DNA of 64,000 nucleotides from Romanomermis culicivorax (lineage: Eukaryota > Nematoda > Enoplea > Mermithida > Mermithidae), in NCBI GenBank assembly GCA_963922205.1, contig CAWUHX010000096.1, forward strand, positions 496,001 through 560,000, written 5' to 3'. Below are positions 53,701 through 64,000 of this stretch, one piece after another. The notes under the pieces were generated by a model that saw only the letters and a list, made by a program, of their open reading frames with translations, ran no database searches and had not been told where the DNA came from. How positions within the stretch are numbered: the first letter of the stretch is position 1; each line of letters begins with the position of its first letter. Both the position numbers and the translations under genes were made by a program.

Positions 53701-56660
53701 TTTTCACTTTGAATTTTGCAACATAAAATTCTAATTTTGATCAGAAATTCGAAAATTTCAAATTTTTGGTGATTTTTAATCACGAAACTATTAATTTTTT
53801 GAAATTTAAAATTTGATATCAATTTTTCTACCAAAAAACGCGAAATTTTTAAACAAAAATTATAAAATTCTATTTAAATTTTTCCGAAGAAAATTCTGCT
53901 TGATCAAAAATTTAAAAATTTACAATTATTGGTGATTTCGAATTCGAACTATTCCATCAAAAAATCTCAAATTTTCAGAGAAAATTCTAATTTTGTAGCA
54001 GAAAAATTCTATTTATGACAAAAATTTAAAAATTTGGTGATTTTCATTCAGAAAAACTTCTTTCTTGAAAATTTTTTGAGATTAAATTTGAATTATTCTA
54101 CCAATAAATTCCAAATTTTCAAAGAAAATTCGAAAACTAGTAGAAAATTCCACATTGAAAAATTCCAAATTTTTGGTGATTTTAACCACTTTTTTTTAAA
54201 ATTTTTGTTCAAATTTGACTCAAAATTTAAATTCAACAATTTTCAACAAAAATTTAATCCAAAAAATTAATTAAACTTTCAGAAAAACATCAAAATATTG
54301 AATTTTCTTGAAAATATTTTTCTTTGAATTATAATTCGAAACTTTTAGAATTCTATTAATTTGGACGCGAAATTGCTAAAATTTTGAATATTTTCTCGAA
54401 ATTTCCAAAGAAATTCGAATTTTGCTCAAAAAATTATTTCTTTTCTACACTAAAAATTCGAATTTGCAGATTTTAACCTCAAATTTCAGCTATAACAAAT
54501 CAAAATTTGGGTCAAAAAATTCGAATTTTTCCGTTTTTCAAATAAAATTTCAAATTTCTAGTGATTTTCAATCGGGAAACTTTTAGTTTTTCGGAAAAAG
54601 TTTTTAAAATTAAAAAATTGGCGAAATTTTCTGAGAAAATTCTAATTTTTGTTCAAAAATTCTAAAATTTCGAATTTTTAGTGATTTTTAATCGGGAAAT
54701 GATATTATATTCGAATGTTTTTTTAAAATTAAATTCCAATTATAATCTACCAAAAAATGCCAAATTTTCATACAAAATTTAACTTTAGCGATAACAAATT
54801 TTATGTTCGATCAAAAACTTAAAAATTAATTTGTTTTATTGAAAAATTTTCAAAAATTTAAATTTGAATAATTCAACCAAAAAAATTAAAATTTCCATAG
54901 AAAATTCGCATTTTGAAGTAGAAAATTCTACTTAATTTCGAAATTTCAATTTTTTAAACAACTTTTAATCTACGAAAAAATGAAATTTGGAATAATTTTC
55001 CTGAATTTCAAAATTTTTTTCCTTTGAAATTCCCAAAATTTTGAATTTCTTGAAAATTCGAATTTCCAAGTTCGTTTATTAATCCGAAAAAATTAATGTT
55101 TCAATTATTTCATCAAATTTTGAATCGGAAATTAAAATTTTGAAATTTCGTTCATAAAATTGGAGAATAGTCGTCTAAAAAAATTCGAAATTTGGCCGGA
55201 AAGTCCACTTTTTGAAATTAATTTTAACAAGTTTCTGTGTTTTTCTTCAAATTTGAGCTAAAAATGTCAAATTTTTGACAGTTGTCAGCTATCAGTACTC
55301 TGCGTTGATACCACTGCTNNNNNNNNNNNNNNNNNNNNNNNNNNNNNNNNNNNNNNNNNNNNNNNNNNNNNNNNNNNNNNNNNNNNNNNNNNNNNNNNNN
55401 NNNNNNNNNNNNNNNNNNACACACTCTATCAGATTAAGCAGTGGTATCAACGCAGAGTACTGGAAACTTTTAGTTTTTCGGAAAAAGTTTTTAAAATTAA
55501 AAAATTGGCGAAATTTTCTGAGAAAATTCTAATTTTTGTTCAAAAATTCTAAAATTTCGAATTTTTAGTGATTTTTAATCGGGAAATGATATTATATTCG
55601 AATGTTTTTTTAAAATTAAATTCCAATTATAATCTACCAAAAAATGCCAAATTTTCATACAAAATTTAACTTTAGCGATAACAAATTTTATGTTCGATCA
55701 AAAACTTAAAAATTAATTTGTTTTATTGAAAAATTTTCAAAAATTTAAATTTGAATAATTCAACCAAAAAAATTAAAATTTCCATAGAAAATTCGCATTT
55801 TGAAGTAGAAAATTCTACTTAATTTCGAAATTTCAATTTTTTAAACAACTTTTAATCTACGAAAAAATGAAATTTGGAATAATTTTCCTGAATTTCAAAA
55901 TTTTTTTCCTTTGAAATTCCCAAAATTTTGAATTTCTTGAAAATTCGAATTTCCAAGTTCGTTTATTAATCCGAAAAAATTAATGTTTCAATTATTTCAT
56001 CAAATTTTGAATCGGAAATTAAAATTTTGAAATTTCGTTCATAAAATTGGAGAATAGTCGTCTAAAAAAATTCGAAATTTGGCCGGAAAGTCCACTTTTT
56101 GAAATTAATTTTAACAAGTTTCTGTGTTTTTCTTCAAATTTGAGCTAAAAATGTCAAATTTTTGACAGTTGTCAGCTATCCGCGAAATCTATATTTAAGA
56201 TTATTGATCAAAAAATATATTAAAATTTTGAAGTAGGAGATTCAAATATTATTTAAAAATTCAAATTTCAAATTTTATTTGCTTCAAATTTTTATCCGAT
56301 TTTGATAGTTTCCGAAATTTTAATTGTGAAATTTTAAAAAAAAATCAATCACTTATATAAATTATAATTAAATTTTAAAATTTTAATTTTAATTAAATTT
56401 TAAAATTTGAATTTTAATTAAAATAAATTTTTCAAATTTGAAAAATTGTCATACTTGTGTTTCATTGATAGGTTTTAATTTAAAATTTTCCAATAAATAA
56501 TCTCGTTCTTTTCTGAACGACGAAGCCATCTTATTCGACGCTTCTTTCCTCGAAGTGGCCAACGGCAGCGGCGGCGGTTTCCCCGACGGCGCCGGTAAAG
56601 GCATGGGAGGAGTCCATAAGTGACGATTTATAATATCTTGGTCTTGAAACGTACAAAATC
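47719..56660 (-). CDS. C2H2 zinc-finger protein, multi-exon (copy A; frame broken in last exon)
   Basis: Five exons join in phase on the minus strand: 56455-56660, 52702-52798, 52147-52378, 50357-50639 and 47719-48301. The first exon found starts mid-codon, so a more upstream start exon is missing. The N-terminal part is Pro/Ala/Ser/Thr-rich (PMPLPAPSGKPPPLPLATSR; TTTKAPPPAFLVGG) and probably disordered. Exon four has two C2H2 fingers, CELC-x12-H-x4-H and CSRC-x12-H-x4-H. A third starts with CKHC and is completed in the last exon as HLSNAH, with atypical spacing. The last exon has CDLC-x12-H-x4-H, an Ala-Thr-Val-rich repeat linker, CNPC-x12-H-x4-H and CKKC. It is probably nuclear and nucleic-acid binding; target unknown. 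A T run of nine at 48003-48011 (eight in copy B) shifts the frame after the linker, so as sequenced this copy stops early in the wrong frame at 47648. This may be a homopolymer error. Confidence 0.7.
47998..48150. repeat. Coding 27-bp repeat built on TACTGTAG (copy A, 5 motifs)
   Basis: The unit is GGCCTACTGTAGCCGTCGTC plus GAATTTT on the plus strand, with five TACTGTAG octamers. Being 27 bp long it adds nine residues per unit (ATVGQNSTT in the zinc-finger frame). Copy B has six. Confidence 0.85.
48302..50356. other. Intron of the zinc-finger gene, low complexity
   Basis: Degenerate AAATTTCGAATTTCACGAAA-type sequence. No other feature was recognised. Confidence 0.6.
52385..52695. repeat. A-rich simple repeat (AAATAAAA-type)
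   Basis: About 300 bp of AAATAAAAAA-type sequence filling the intron between two zinc-finger gene exons (52378 and 52702). Confidence 0.9.
52799..54574. other. Intron of the zinc-finger gene, low complexity
   Basis: Degenerate sequence with recurring 'AATTTTTGGTGATTTTTAATC' and 'CCAAAAAATGCCAAATTTTCA' words roughly every 150-250 bp. No gene was seen. Confidence 0.55.
54575..55293. repeat. 719-bp sequence, left copy, abutting the gap
   Basis: It starts GGAAACTTTTAGTTTTTCGG and ends GACAGTTGTCAGCTATC. The same 719 bp recur at 55462-56180 with no difference I could find. It is probably one genomic sequence represented twice by an assembly join. Confidence 0.9.
55294..55318 (-). other. Adapter (SMART-type oligo), reverse orientation
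   Basis: AGTACTCTGCGTTGATACCA followed by CTGCT is the reverse complement of the common SMART cDNA amplification oligo (AAGCAGTGGTATCAACGCAG...). It is not genomic. Confidence 0.95.
55319..55418. other. Assembly gap, 100 N
   Basis: Exactly 100 N, the conventional placeholder for a gap of unknown size. Confidence 0.99.
55419..55461 (+). other. Barcode-like bases plus SMART-type adapter, forward orientation
   Basis: AAGCAGTGGTATCAACGCAG and AGTAC at 55436-55460 are the SMART oligo in forward orientation. The 17 bases before it (ACACACTCTATCAGATT) look like a sample barcode left attached. They are not genomic. Confidence 0.93.
55462..56180. repeat. 719-bp sequence, right copy, abutting the adapter
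   Basis: The same sequence as 54575-55293. After its end, unique intron sequence continues (CGCGAAATCTATATTTAAG), so the true intron probably runs from 54574 through one copy into 56181. Confidence 0.9.
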
Positions 56661-58162
56661 CTGCAAAATTTTTTGAAAATTTAAAATATTTTTAAAATTA
56701 AATTTTTTGAATTTGAAAATAAATTTTTAAATTATTCTAAAAATTTCCTTCAAAATTCTAATAGCAAAAAATGACGATAAATTCTAAAAATTTCAACGCT
56801 AAAAGTTTGAAAATTCAATTTTTTCGAAATTTAAAATTTTTTAGAATTGAGTTTTCAAAATTTTGAATTTTATTCTAGGAAACTTTCGTTGAAATTCTAG
56901 TTATTGAAGAAAAAAAAGGAAAATTCTCTCAAAAAATCTGCCAAATTTAAGATTTGCAAATTCTCAAAATTCAAAATTTTGTGCTGGATTTTGGAATTTA
57001 GAGTTTTCCGTAAAATTTTCAAAATTGGGAATTTCTAATAAAATTTTGAAAATTAAAAATTTTCAATGAAATTTCCAAAATTAAAAATTTTCAATTAAAT
57101 TGGTAATGAAGAGCTTACAAAATTCCATTGAAAATTCAAGATTTTCGATAAAATTTTCAAAATTTAGAATTTTGAATTGAATTTAAGGATTTAGGGTTTT
57201 CTATGAAATTTTTCAACAATATTTTGTAAATTTGGAATTTTTCATGAATTTCAAAATTTAAAATTTCAATAAAATTTTTAAAATTTAGAATTTTCTTCAT
57301 TTTCAATAGCTAAATTTTCGATCCTTTTTTTATTTTCAACAGCTATATTTCGAACTTTTTTTTGAATCTAAAAATTTCGATAAAGTTTTCGAAATTTCAG
57401 CAGCTAAATTTCAGAAAACTTTGATATGAAACTTCGCAAATTTCCAAAAACTTCCAATGTTTTGTTATTGTAATTTTCGAAAATTTTAATTTTTTTTTCA
57501 ATTAGAATTGAAAAAATTTTTCTTCGATAATTTTCCAAAATTTCATTTTAATTTTTGAACAAAATAAAAATTTTCAAAAGCTTAATTCAACTTGGAATTT
57601 ACAAAATCCTGAAAAGAAATTTAAAAATTAAAAAGTTTTTCAAATTAAATTTTTTTTTAATTTTAAAATTTTAAAAATTATTCTAAAAATTTGTTTTGAA
57701 ATTCTAATAATTTGATCAAAAAATGACGACAAATTCTAGAATTTTGATGCCAGATGTTCAAGAATTCGACGTTTATTATTAAATTCGAAAATTTTCAAAT
57801 TAAATTTTTAAAATTTTGAATTTTATTTTAAAAATTTTGTCGAAATTCTAAGTATTACAGCAAAAAATAACGATGAATGCTAGAATTTTGATGGAAAAAC
57901 CCTAAGAATTACTATTTTCGAAAATTTTAAAAATTTTTCAAATTGAATTTTTAAATTTTGTATTTTATTCTTAAACTTTTCTATTGAAATTCTAACAATT
58001 TTAGCAAAAAATGGCGATAAATTCTAGAATTTCAAGTATTTGACATTTTTTTCAAAATTTAAAGATTTGTCAAATTAGATTTCTAAACTTTGAAAATTTT
58101 TGAAATTTGAAAATTTTGAATTTTCGCTTAAAAAATTTTCATGGAAAATTCGACAATTTTAA
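56661..58162. other. Sequence upstream of the first recognised zinc-finger exon
   Basis: Low-complexity sequence with 'AAAATGACGATAAATTCTAGAA' words in loose tandem. The missing start exon of the gene was not found here. Confidence 0.45.
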
Positions 58163-61100
58163 CCAAAAAATGACGGAAATTCTAGAGAATCGGATTTTTT
58201 TGGAAAATTTGAAATTTGGAAATTTAGTATTTTCAGAAAATTTCGATAATTTAGAGCGTTCGACTTTCAATAAAATTTTTTGAATTTACACTTTGCAAAA
58301 ATTTTGAAAATTTAGAATTTTCAATAAAATTTCGATAATTCAGAACTTTCATGAGGAATTTTTAATTGAGAAGGTTTAATAAAATTTTTAAAATAAAAAA
58401 ATTGGAAAATGCACAATTTTCAATAACTTTTTAAAATTTTTAAGTTTAGAATTTTCGAAAAAATTTAAAAATTTTAAAAAATTGCGATAATTTTTTCCTT
58501 TTATTTTCAAACTAGCGAATTATAATTAGGAAAAAAGAACAAAATTTGAACGCAAAAAATACAAAAGAAAAAAATTTCAATCCAAAATCACTTCTTCGAT
58601 AAATTTTTTTTCTCCATTTTTCGTCTCAAAATTGGAAATTTTCGATTGTTTTTCGCCATTTTCCAGTTCTAAAGTTGGAAAATCCCGCCCAAATTTGCAT
58701 TTTTTGCATCGGTCGACGCGGCAAAGTGGAATTTTCAGACGTTTCAAATGGCGCCGCGCCCAATGCTCCAGAACGTCGGCGTAAAAATCGAATTTCAACT
58801 GGCAAGGATTGCAACAATAAGTCTTTTTTTTGCTCTCCAACTTTTTGGGCGAAGATACAGTTTTTTTTGCCTGACGATTCCGGCTTACTGTAGCCGTCGT
58901 CGAATTTTGGCCTACTGTAGCCGTCGTCGAATTTTGGCCTACTGTAGCCGTCGTCGAATTTTGGCCTACTGTAGCCGCCGGCTTTTGACTTACTGTAGCC
59001 GTCAAGTTTCGGCTTACTGTAGCCGCCGGGTTTTTTTGCTCGTGAACATTTTTCAAATGCCATTGCAGAGCGGCGAAGGAGTACAAACGTTGGCGGCACA
59101 AGTCGCAAGTGTACAAAATTTCGGCGGCGTTCAATTGAAATTTGTGCGCGTTCGACAAATGTTGTAAAATGTTGAAACCGAAAATCTGGAAAATTTATTT
59201 TTCTGCAGAATTTAGAATTTTAAATTTATTCGAATTTTGAAATTTTTATGAGAAAATTCAAAACTTTTCTAATTTTCGAAAGACAAATTTCGGAAAAATA
59301 AAAATCTTACAAAAATTTTGGGATTTTCCAGAAAAATTGACATTTTTCAGAATTTCAAATTTGATGAAATTTTCAAGTTTTCACAAGAAAATTGAAAATT
59401 TTTCGAAATTTCTAAAAATTAACAAAAAATTGTAAATTTGACAGAATTTTGAGAAAATTCTATGAATTTTCATGTAAAATTTTCATTGGAATCGTCAAAT
59501 TTTTACGAGAAAATTTTTAAAATTTGGACATTAAAATTTCAATATTTACAGCGAAATTAGAAACTTTTGAAAATTTCAATTTTTCAAATTTCCTGTTTTA
59601 TCTTTCCAGCACATTTTGAAATATTTGGAAATTTCGAAATTTACAACATTTTGTCAATTTTACAATCTTTTAGGAAATTGCACAAATTTTCCTACAAAAT
59701 TGACATTTTCACTAGAGAATTTAAATCTTAAAGTTTTTACGAGCAAATTCAAAATTTTTCCACGAAAATTCACAGTTTTTGAGAATTTTGGCACAATTTC
59801 TGCGAATTTCAATTAATAAAAGAAATTTTTTCAAAAATTAATAACTGAAAAATTGCAAAATTTTAAAAATCGAATTCGAATTTCACGAAAATCCGAAGCA
59901 GAAAAGACTGAAAAAAATGTGAAAATTCCAAAATTCGATTTCGGATTTCACGAAATTTCGAGGAGAAAAAGTTCAAATTTTCAAGCAAAAAAGCTGAAAA
60001 ATTTCGAATTTACTAAATTTCCCAAAAAATTCAAATTTTCAAGTTGAAAAAATGTCTAATTCTTTGAAAGTCAATTTCGAATTTCGAGAAAAAAATTCCA
60101 AATTTTTGAAGGAAAAAAAGGTGAAAATTTCAAAAATTGAACTCAAATTTGATGAAATTTCAAGCGGAAAAAAATGAAATTTTCAAAATAAATTAATTTT
60201 TGGAGAAAAAAATCAAAAAAATCTGAAAATGTTGAAATCAATGCTGAATTTCAAGAAATTTGCGAAAAAATTCAAATTCCCAAGCAAGATAAGATTTTAA
60301 GAATCGAATTCAAATTTTGCACGTTAGATAACAAAATAAATTTTAAATTTGACGGAATTCCTTAAAAAAATTTCAAATTTTCGAATCGAATTCAAATTTC
60401 ACGAAATTTCGTAAAGAAATTCGAATTTTCAAGCAAGAACGCATTTTTCAACAGAAAGAAGCTGGAAAATTTACGAATTTTTAATTGAGAAATTTTGTGA
60501 GAAATTCGAATTTTTGCAAATTCAATCAAAAAAGAATATTTTTTCAAATGATCAATTGGAGAAGTTACAAAATTTCGAAAAATATTCAAATTTTCAAGTA
60601 AAAAAGCTGAATAATGAGAAAATTTCGAAATCGAGCAGGAATTTCATAAAATTTTCAACAAAATTCAAATTTCGAAACGAAAAATGTAAAAATTTCCAGC
60701 TTGAACTTGAATTTCACGAAATTTCCAAGAGAAAAACCAAATATTCAGCCGAAAAAAGCTAACGAATTTGGGAAATTTTTAAAATAATTTTGAATTTTCA
60801 AGCAAAAAAAGCTGAAAAATGTCGAAAATTCCATAAAATAAATTGCAAATTTCACCAAATTTTCAAGAATTTTTGAAAGGAAAAAATGTGAAAATTCCAA
60901 AAATTGAGCAAATTTCGAGCAGAATTGGCCAACATGTCCGAGTATTTTAAAAATCGAATTCGAATTTCACGAAATTTATGGGAAGAAAATTCAAGTTTCC
61001 AACAAAAAAGCAGAAAAAATTGAATAAATTTTAGAAAAATCTAAATAAAACTGAAAAATGTCGAAAATTGAAGAAATTTCACGGAATTTGCAAAAAAATT

Positions 61101-63210
61101 TAAATCTTGAAGCAGAAAAAGCAGAAAAATGAGACAATTTTCGCAAAAATTCAAATTTTGAACCAAAAAAGCTAAAAAATGTGGAAAATTTCACCAAATT
61201 TTCGGAATTTTTGAAGCAAAAAAATTTGAAATTTCAAGCAAAAAAATTCGAATTTTCCAACAAACCTTGCGACAATGCTTGCACTTGCCGCCGTCCTGCT
61301 TGCGGCCGGCCTTGGCCAACATGTCCGAGTCGACCAGGCCGTGGTCCATGAGCAAATGGCGCTGGAGGCCCTCGTTGGAGAAAAAACGCCTCGAACAGCG
61401 GCTGCAGGACAAAAAGGGCGGATTTTGCAACAAGGAATTTAAATTTCGATCCAACAACAAATTGTGATTCGATTTCAAATGAACGACGTAATTTTCTTTG
61501 TTAATCAAATTTGTGTCGCATAATTCGCATTGAAACGACGTCGATTGGCTTAAAATTCGAATTTTTTATGAGGAAAAATTTCAAAATTTTGAAATTTTCT
61601 AGTAAATTTGGAATTTTTTCAAATTTTGAAAATTTAGAATCTTATACAAAATGTGGAAAAATTATTGAAATTTTCGGGAGTTAAATTTAAGAAAAAGTTG
61701 AACAGGAAAACATTTTCTACAAATTTTTTTTTCATTTTCAACAGCTAGATTTTTGAAAAAATTTTATAGTCAAAATTTTCCATAAAATTTTGGAGAATAG
61801 AAATTATTTGGAAAATGAGTGAAATATTGGAAATTCAAACAATTGATATTTTCGATTGAATTTCGGGATATCTTTTGTTAGTCAGATTTTGCCCAAATTC
61901 TGCAAAAATTCAAAACTTGTATCAACAAATCGACAAAAAAATCAAATTTCAACGAATTTTGATGAAAATTCTAATTTTAGTCAAAATTTCAATTTTTTCA
62001 TTGAAAAAATACAATTTTTCACTACTTGGCTAAAAACCAAACTAAGATTTTTAAAGAATTTCAATCAAATTTTTTTTTCAAAAATTTCATAAAATTTAAA
62101 ATTTTCTATAAAATTATGGAAAATAATGCAAATTTTCGAAAAGCAAATTTTAAAAAACTCGGTTTCGAAACTTAACAATTGCTTAGAAAGTTTCCCAAAT
62201 TAAAACAAAATTTGAAATTCTCAAGCAGCAAATTTTCAAAATTTTTTAAACTTAGGAGCTAAATTTTCGAAAATTTTGGAAAAGTTGCGAAAATTTACAG
62301 TTTTCAATAAAATTGAATTTTTTTCATTTTTAGTACCTAAATTTCCAATTTTCTCCAATTTTTACGTGACGAATTTCAACAAATTTCGAAAATGATTCGC
62401 TATAAAATTGCCTATATTTTGAAAACTTTCCACAGAATTTAAAAATTCGTTTTCAAAATTTCCAGCAGCTAAATTTTCAGATAATTGCAAAAATTTAGAA
62501 TTTTCGACAAAATTAAATTTCCAGCATGTAAATTTTCAAAAATTCAGAATTTTCTATAAAATTTACCTTTTTTTCATTTTTAGCAGCTCAATTTTCAATT
62601 TTTTTTTAAATTTTGACTAGCTAAATTTGCAAAAAATTCCGAAAATGTAGAATTTTCTAACGAAAACAATGACAATGAAAAAAAATTTCAGCAAAACTCA
62701 GATATTGAAATTTCGTCCTACAAATTTACAATTTACCCATTAGAAATATCAAAAATTGTGAAATTTTGCAAAAACGCTACAAAATTTTAAAATTTCGCTT
62801 GAAAATTCGGATTTTATTTCACTCAAAATTTGAATATTTTTTTAAATTGAAAATTTACAACAAAATTCTAAAAAAATATTGAAAATTTCAACAATTTTTT
62901 CTCGAGTTTTCAGCAGTAAAATTTTCTAGAAAAACGAATTGTTCTTAAAAATTAGGCTGGAATTTTAGAATTTCGTCGCGAAATTCGAATTTTTGAATCG
63001 CATTGGTTCTGAAAAATTGCGAAATTTCTCAACATCGAGAAGAAATTTCAATTTTTTTCAAATATGTGATAATTTTAAAAATTTTCGACAGCAAACTTTT
63101 AAAAAAAATTCCAACAAAAACCAACTCTTTACAAAACTAGGCTGAAATTTTAGAATTTTGCCGCGAATATCGAACTTTTAAATTGTATTTGATCCAGAAA
63201 ATTCACAATT
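58163..63210 (-). repeat. Segmental duplication 2, right copy
   Basis: It begins TGACGGAAATTCTAGAGAATCG, as at 47546, and stays collinear to about 63210, with about 240 bp extra near 58220-58470. A further piece of the zinc-finger exon edge (CAACGACGTCGATTGGCTTA) recurs at about 63398-63420. Confidence 0.86.
58577..61548 (-). CDS. C2H2 zinc-finger exons, copy B (frame intact)
   Basis: Two exons, 61266-61548 and 58577-59185, equal to the last two exons of copy A. They carry the CELC and CSRC fingers, CKHC plus HLSNAH, the CDLC finger, an Ala-Thr-Val linker with six TACTGTAG-derived units, the CNPC finger and a C-terminal EKKFIEEVILD. Here the linker is followed in frame by ESKKKTYCCNPC, because the T run at 58861-58868 has eight bases. 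No equivalent of the Pro-rich N-terminal exons was found before the window ends, so this is either the 3' part of a second gene continuing beyond 64000 or a partial duplicate. It lies upstream of copy A's known exons on the same strand. Confidence 0.68.
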
Positions 63211-64000
63211 TTCAACAACAATCAAAAGTTGCCGAATTTCGAAACTTGTCGGGAAAAAAAGAGAACATTTTAGAATTTCGTTGCGAAATTCGAATTTCAT
63301 CACGAAATTGAAAATTTTGAACTTGAAAAAAATTTTTAATTCTCCAACTAAAACTATTAAAAAAATCAAAATTAAAAATTTCATCAAAATTCGCATTGCA
63401 ACGACGTCGATTGGCTTAAAATTTAGATTTTTTATAGAAAAAAAATTCAAAATTTCAAAAACTTTCTGGAAAATTTTCAGCATGTTTGTTTTGAAAAAAA
63501 TTTATAATTTTAAAAAATTTTTGAAAATTTATGATTCACAAAAAAAAATTTTTTTACATTTTCAGCATCAAAATTCTGAAAAACTTTTCAAAATTTCGAG
63601 TTTACCATAAAATTTTGGAAATAGTTGATAGAATTAGAATTCAGGACTTTTTTCCAATTTTTCAGCATCTTTCTCAAAAAATTTTGAGAATTTGAAATTT
63701 TGAACTTTTGGCAATTTAAATTTTTAATGAAATTTTGATAAATTTTAATTTTAACCAGGTAAATTTCCGATTTTTTACAAAATTTTAAGCAGCTGAACCT
63801 TCAAAAAATTGTGGGAATTCAGAATTTTCGATATATTTTTCAAATTTTCATCATCTAAATTCGAAAAAACTCAAAACTTGGATAATTTTTAGAAATTTAG
63901 AATTTTCTGTAAAACTCCAGAATTTAAAGCAGCCAAATTTTAACAATTTTCAAAAATTCAGAATTTTCCACAAAATATAGCAAAATTTTCAATTTTTGGC
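61549..64000. other. Low-complexity sequence to the window end
   Basis: Recurring 'TTTCCAGCAGCTAAATTTTC' and 'AATTTCGTCGCGAAATTCGA' words, partly shared with 50640-52090. No further exon was recognised. Confidence 0.55.

Overview
This is nematode nuclear DNA. Three things point there: about 280 bp of TTAGGC repeats (the nematode telomere unit), an intronless seven-transmembrane receptor resembling the SRA/SRAB chemoreceptors, and small genes with short introns ending in TTTTCAG or TTTTTAG. The genes are eukaryotic, with spliced exons and no operator or ribosome-binding signals. Most of the window is very AT-rich, non-coding and repetitive, so most open frames in it are chance products of repeats.

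Region 1 (1-8 kb) is repeat- and transposon-rich: a 7-bp satellite, a 2-kb element with about 200-bp inverted ends, the C-terminal end of a probable PIF/Harbinger transposase cut off by an ATTAA microsatellite, a 145-bp tandem repeat, and an internal TTAGGC tract lying between inverted arms of one minisatellite. Region 2 (8-26 kb) is an arm-like region. It holds the chemoreceptor, a long decayed S1 serine protease gene with one triad-bearing domain, a PAN-like part and further degenerate protease domains, a small secreted PAN/Apple-like protein, gag-like remnants and several dispersed, partly tRNA-derived repeats.

Region 3 (26.9-47.5 kb) has two same-strand genes for mitochondrial translation, 152 bp apart: a six-exon gene like mitoribosomal protein mL64 (CRIF1/GADD45GIP1) and mitochondrial glutamyl-tRNA synthetase (EARS2, five exons, 529 codons). 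The EARS2 introns are packed with tandem repeats, including repeated pieces of exon 4 on both strands. The last exon and its flanks are present twice, about 7.4 kb apart. Region 4 (47.5-64 kb) holds a multi-exon C2H2 zinc-finger gene on the minus strand; its zinc-finger exons recur about 10.9 kb upstream.

The scaffold contains an artefact. A 100-N gap at 55319-55418 is flanked by cDNA-type (SMART) adapter sequence in opposite orientations and by a 719-bp sequence that appears on both sides. The assembly therefore probably comes from PCR-amplified low-input material. Single-base frameshifts, and the tandem duplications themselves, should be read with that in mind. I found no clear new enzymatic system. 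The most unusual biology is the inverted, exon-derived repeat structure around EARS2 exon 4 and the exact meeting of two segmental duplications near 47545.
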